This document shows positions 60,946 through 64,000 of a stretch of 64,000 bases of DNA, one piece after another. Numbering within the stretch: the first letter of the stretch is position 1; every line of letters begins with the position of its first letter. The notes beneath the pieces are model-generated. The model was not told the DNA's origin. It searched no databases and saw nothing but the letters and a program-made list of their open reading frames with translations. Source of the stretch: Spartobacteria bacterium LR76 (lineage in GTDB: Bacteria > Verrucomicrobiota > Verrucomicrobiia > Chthoniobacterales > Terrimicrobiaceae); assembly GCA_003054655.1 (NCBI GenBank), contig QAYZ01000013.1, positions 248,001-312,000 on the forward strand, read 5' to 3'. Both the position numbers and the translations under genes were made by a program.

Positions 60946-62532
60946 TCATCCCTCGACATTGAGGTAATGATGGACGCGCGGTTTCTCCGGACCCTCATGG
61001 AAGGCCAGCGCCGCGGTCTGCACCTCGAGATCGGTCACGGTCAGCCGCTCGTGCTGCCGGAGGTGCTCGCCCCAGGAATCGACCCGGAAAAGCTCCACGA
61101 AGCGCTGCGGATCCTTGATGTCCTGATAAAGCCGCCAACGGTGCGCACCATTGCGCATGCGCAGCTCGCGCATGCATCGCATGGTCTCGCGGAAGGCTTC
61201 AGCCTTCTCCGGCGCGATCTGAAATTCCACCAGGACGAGCACCGGGCCGTCCTCGACATCGAGGTCAATGGTATCGTGCACCTCCGGCCAGTGCATCGAA
61301 GGCCGCAGGTCAACATCCTCATTGAGGCTGATCGGGAAATACCGGGTCAGAATCAGCCCGACGATCAGACCCACCGCCGCGACGGTGAAGCACGGAGCGA
61401 TGCCGATATGCCCCGCGAGGCTGCCCCAGAGCAAACCGCCCAGCGCCAGCACCCCTTGGAAGGCGAGGAGATAAAAGGAAAGCGCCCGGCCCCGCACCCA
61501 GGCCGGTACGGCGGTTTGGGTCGCGACATTGAAATTCACCAGCACCCCGACCCAGGCCGTTCCAGCAAAGAAAATCGCCGCCGCCGCCACCCAGAACTCA
61601 TGAGCAAAGGCCAGCCCGATCAGAGCACCGGCTGAAATGATCGACCCAACCGTCAGGATGCGCTCGAGCTGCATCACGCTGCGCAACCGCGGCACGAGGA
61701 GCGCCGAGACAATGGAACCTGTCCCGAAAAATGCGAGCAGGAGGCCGTATCCGCTGGCCGTGGTATGCAGCACATCCCGGGCGTAAAGCGGCCCCAATGG
61801 CCAGACGACCGAGGCGAAGAAATTGAACGCCGACGCGCGAATGATCGGACTTTGCAGTCGCCTGGAGTGGATCAGGTAGCGAAAACCGGCCCGCAGCGCG
61901 CCGAACATATCCTCGCTGAGGCGCGACTTTTGCCGGGCGGCAGGTTTCCAGGTCGTCACCGCCCCGATCACGGCAACGAACGATACGGCATTGACGAAAA
62001 ACGCGCTCGCTGCACCCGTCGCCGCCACGAGGACGCCCCCGATGGCCGGTCCGACGGCCCGCGCCACGTTGAAGGCGATGCTATTGAGCGACACTGCCGC
62101 CGGGACGGATTCCCTCGGCACCATGTCCTGCACGGTCGCCTGCCAGGCCGGGAGACTGATGGCGGCCCCGAAACCGAGGGCGAAGGTCAGGCCGAGCAGG
62201 ACCCACGGTGTGATGAGCCCCATCCACGTGATAACCGCCAGCGCGAGCGCCACAGCGAGCATCCAGAGTTGCGACCAAAAGAGGAGCCGCTTGCGCTCCA
62301 CCGTATCGGCCAATACCCCGGCGAGGAAACCGACGAGAAAAACTGGTAGCGTGGAGGCCGTCTGGACCAATCCCACCAGCGTCGTCGACGAAGTCAGCGA
62401 CGTCATCAGCCAGGCCGCGCCGACGGACTGCATGAGCGTGCCGACGTTGGAAACGATGTTCGCCATCCAGAGATTGCGGAAGGCCGCGATTTTCAGCGGG
62501 GCCGACAAACCGAGAGACGTCGAACTGCTCAC
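60946..62532 (-). CDS. MFS transporter with C-terminal antibiotic-monooxygenase-like domain
   Basis: The 528-residue protein has twelve predicted membrane helices (residues about 15-410) with the MFS_3/EntS-like features GAAWLMTSLTSSTTLVGLVQ and GFLAGVLADTVERKRLLFWS. The last 100 residues form a soluble ABM-like ferredoxin-fold domain (VLVEFQIAPEKAEAFRE, RWRLYQDIKDPQRFVELF). The fusion recurs in this transporter group. It should export a small molecule; the soluble domain may bind or sense it. GTG overlaps the DUF1634 gene stop as GTGA. Confidence 0.88.
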   Translation of the reverse strand: MSSSTSLGLSAPLKIAAFRNLWMANIVSNVGTLMQSVGAAWLMTSLTSSTTLVGLVQTASTLPVFLVGFLAGVLADTVERKRLLFWSQLWMLAVALALAVITWMGLITPWVLLGLTFALGFGAAISLPAWQATVQDMVPRESVPAAVSLNSIAFNVARAVGPAIGGVLVAATGAASAFFVNAVSFVAVIGAVTTWKPAARQKSRLSEDMFGALRAGFRYLIHSRRLQSPIIRASAFNFFASVVWPLGPLYARDVLHTTASGYGLLLAFFGTGSIVSALLVPRLRSVMQLERILTVGSIISAGALIGLAFAHEFWVAAAAIFFAGTAWVGVLVNFNVATQTAVPAWVRGRALSFYLLAFQGVLALGGLLWGSLAGHIGIAPCFTVAAVGLIVGLILTRYFPISLNEDVDLRPSMHWPEVHDTIDLDVEDGPVLVLVEFQIAPEKAEAFRETMRCMRELRMRNGAHRWRLYQDIKDPQRFVELFRVDSWGEHLRQHERLTVTDLEVQTAALAFHEGPEKPRVHHYLNVEG

Positions 62533-62900
62533 GCAAAGAAACTAAACACCAGCACCGCGAAGACAAGGGCGCTGATGGCGCAATATTGCCAATCCCTCTG
62601 GGCAAAAAATCCGGCAACCGCCAGCGCCACCCGCACGATGGGGTTCAGCAGGAGGAGGACGATGCCGACCATGATGATGCTGCGCCGCTCGCCAAACTCA
62701 TGCCAGGAGAACGCCCGGCGGATCATTCCCCCAAAGGTGTCAAAATACTTCGGCTCGCCGCTGAAAACATGATCGCCCGGCGGTACGCCGATATGCGTGG
62801 CGAGATACCATGTCAGCCCGCCGAGAATGATAATGCCCGAAACAAGGACTCCTCCGACCATCACGCGGGCAAGGAGGCTCTGGATTTTTTCGTCGGTCAT
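62529..62900 (-). CDS. DUF1634 family membrane protein
   Basis: The 123-residue protein has three hydrophobic segments, the first starting at MVGGVLVSGIIILGGLTWYL. This matches the small DUF1634 family, which is commonly encoded right after a TauE/SafE exporter. Its start overlaps the TauE stop as ATGA and its stop overlaps the MFS gene as GTGA. It probably works with the TauE-like protein, although no activity is known for the family. Confidence 0.8.
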   Translation of the reverse strand: MTDEKIQSLLARVMVGGVLVSGIIILGGLTWYLATHIGVPPGDHVFSGEPKYFDTFGGMIRRAFSWHEFGERRSIIMVGIVLLLLNPIVRVALAVAGFFAQRDWQYCAISALVFAVLVFSFFA

Positions 62901-63736
62901 AGGGAAACTCCGCTGCCGCGCAGGATCATCTGCACGGCGATGAGCGACACCATCACAAGAAAGATTGCCTTGAGGATTCGCACCGGAGCGACAGCCAGCA
63001 ATCGCGCCCCAAGAAAAGCCCCGACCAGCACGCCGAGCGACACGGGGGCCACCAGCGCCGGATCGAGATACCCTCGCTTCAGATAGATGCCCACGCTCGC
63101 GGCGGCGGTGACGCCGATCATGAAATTGCTCGTCGCCGTCGTGACCTTGAAGGGGATGCGCATGATCTGGTCCATCGCCACCACCTTGAACGCGCCGGAG
63201 CCGATGCCGAGCAGGCCGGAGAGGATTCCCGCAACGCCCATCATGAGGAAGCCGGGGATGAACCGATGCACGGTGTATTTTTGCATCCCCTGCGGCGTGG
63301 GAAATGAGCCAGGCAGATTGAGCTTCACCGCCAGGGGGTCGGATTTGTCCTCCGACTGCGCCTTGGGCTTTTTGTTGCCCAGAGAGAGCGCGACCGTGGC
63401 AAGGAGGGCCACGCCGAAAATGATGGCCAGCGCATTCTGCGGCAGGACCGTCGCCGCCATGGCTCCCCCGACCGCTCCGATCGTCGTCGCCACACAAAGG
63501 GAGAGGCCGATACGCATGTTGGAAATGCCATCGCGCAAATAGGCTGCCGCCGCTCCGGATGAGGTGGCGATTACCGACACCAGCGCTGCTCCCATCGCGT
63601 AGCGGATGTCGATCCCGAAACCGAGCACCAGCAGCGGCGTGATAATGACGCCCCCGCCCAGGCCGATCAGGGAGCCGATCAACCCGGCAAAGAGCGCCAC
63701 CACGGCAATGGAAATGGCAAAAAGCGGGTCCGTCAT
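62897..63736 (-). CDS. TauE/SafE family sulfite/organosulfonate exporter-like protein
   Basis: The 279-residue membrane protein has eight hydrophobic segments in two halves, with LIGSLIGLGGGVIITPLLVL near the N-terminus and GILSGLLGIGSGAFKV in the second half as the paired family motif. It should move a small anion such as sulfite, sulfonate or sulfoacetate across the inner membrane; the actual substrate cannot be told. It is coupled to the upstream FabZ-like gene and to DUF1634 by ATGA overlaps. Confidence 0.87.
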   Translation of the reverse strand: MTDPLFAISIAVVALFAGLIGSLIGLGGGVIITPLLVLGFGIDIRYAMGAALVSVIATSSGAAAAYLRDGISNMRIGLSLCVATTIGAVGGAMAATVLPQNALAIIFGVALLATVALSLGNKKPKAQSEDKSDPLAVKLNLPGSFPTPQGMQKYTVHRFIPGFLMMGVAGILSGLLGIGSGAFKVVAMDQIMRIPFKVTTATSNFMIGVTAAASVGIYLKRGYLDPALVAPVSLGVLVGAFLGARLLAVAPVRILKAIFLVMVSLIAVQMILRGSGVSL

Positions 63737-64000
63737 GCCGTCACCTCGTTCAGGACAACCTGCCCCTCGGCAACCACTGTCTCCCCCACCCTTGCGGAAA
63801 CATCAAACATCCACAGTCCTCCCATCGCCCCCGTGCGCCGGGCCTGGAGATCAACGAGCTGCTCCGGCCGCGCGCCGGAGGGAAATTTCATCGAGCGAAT
63901 AGCCGAGAGTAAAAAGCGCCGCCCGTCGCCGCCTCCGGCGATTCCCGCCATCTGGGCGAGCGCCTCAGTGAGAATGACGCCAGGGACCAGCGGATCGCCG
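63733..64000 (-). CDS. FabZ-like 3-hydroxyacyl-ACP dehydratase (C-terminal part, runs off the right edge)
   Basis: The visible 88 codons begin in the conserved hotdog helix (DPLVPGVILTEALAQMAGIA), which carries the PG and catalytic glutamate of FabZ (E in LTEALAQ). It continues through SAIRSMKFPSGARPE, corresponding to the beta strand with the PGD-type turn in FabZ. The N-terminal histidine strand lies beyond position 64000. It should dehydrate 3-hydroxyacyl-ACP in fatty acid synthesis, or a related acyl chain. It overlaps the exporter gene as ATGA. Confidence 0.85.
   Translation of the reverse strand, partial: GDPLVPGVILTEALAQMAGIAGGGDGRRFLLSAIRSMKFPSGARPEQLVDLQARRTGAMGGLWMFDVSARVGETVVAEGQVVLNEVTA

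Noticed and set aside
60967-61635. Plus-strand frame opposite the MFS gene
   Set aside because: It is low in hydrophobic patterning and mirrors the transporter coding strand; no start signal or motif supports it.

Overview
The window looks like chromosomal DNA of a Gram-negative bacterium, most likely a member of the Verrucomicrobiota. That placement is inferred from three things: about 60 percent GC over most of the window, an ABC-type (Wzm/Wzt) polysaccharide export locus led by a GbsR/MarR-type regulator, and outer-membrane style surface glycan genes beside short-range operons of a kind common in that phylum. No rRNA, tRNA, CRISPR array or mobile element was seen, so the placement is not proven.

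Positions 1-33.6 kb hold one very long gene cluster, all on the minus strand, read from about 33.6 kb down to 1 and running off the window. It starts with a GbsR/MarR-type regulator, then the exporter permease and ATPase (Wzm, Wzt with a C-terminal cargo domain). A pseudaminic-acid-type nonulosonate cassette follows (PseB, PseC, a GNAT-aldo/keto reductase fusion, a cytidylyltransferase-class III aminotransferase fusion, a PseG-acetyltransferase fusion, PseI). After that come a large set of glycosyltransferases (GT2, GT4, GT47-like, GT-B), four SAM methyltransferases, two NAD-dependent epimerases and a DegT-type sugar aminotransferase. Most junctions are 1-16 nt overlaps (ATGA, GTGA, TAATG) or gaps under 60 nt, so the whole stretch is probably translated from one or a few long transcripts. 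The section from about 20.7 to 28.5 kb is visibly richer in A and T than its surroundings, which suggests separate acquisition.

Positions 34-44.4 kb hold accessory glycan genes in both orientations: an FkbM methyltransferase, two membrane-anchored polyprenyl-phosphate glycosyltransferases each near a multi-pass GT-C-like protein, and a plus-strand set of asparagine synthase, GT4 glycosyltransferase and an RmlC-like cupin. Together they look like periplasmic decoration and modification functions for the exported glycan.

Positions 44.4-64 kb are mostly housekeeping or unrelated: a nitrate/sulfonate-type ABC transporter with a fused double permease, a Mn/Fe superoxide dismutase with a clear terminator, two coupled genes of unknown function, a CBS/DRTGG manganese-dependent pyrophosphatase, a secreted C39-like protease followed by a translationally coupled MGDG-synthase-like glycosyltransferase and GH1 glycosidase, a CcsA-type cytochrome c biogenesis protein, nuoH and nuoG, an MFS transporter with a C-terminal monooxygenase-like domain, a DUF1634/TauE pair, and the C-terminal part of a FabZ-like dehydratase that runs off the right edge.

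The most unusual material is the nonulosonate cassette with three consecutive two-domain fusion proteins, and the coupled glycolipid-type glycosyltransferase/GH1 pair. All functions are read from motifs by eye; no database search was possible.
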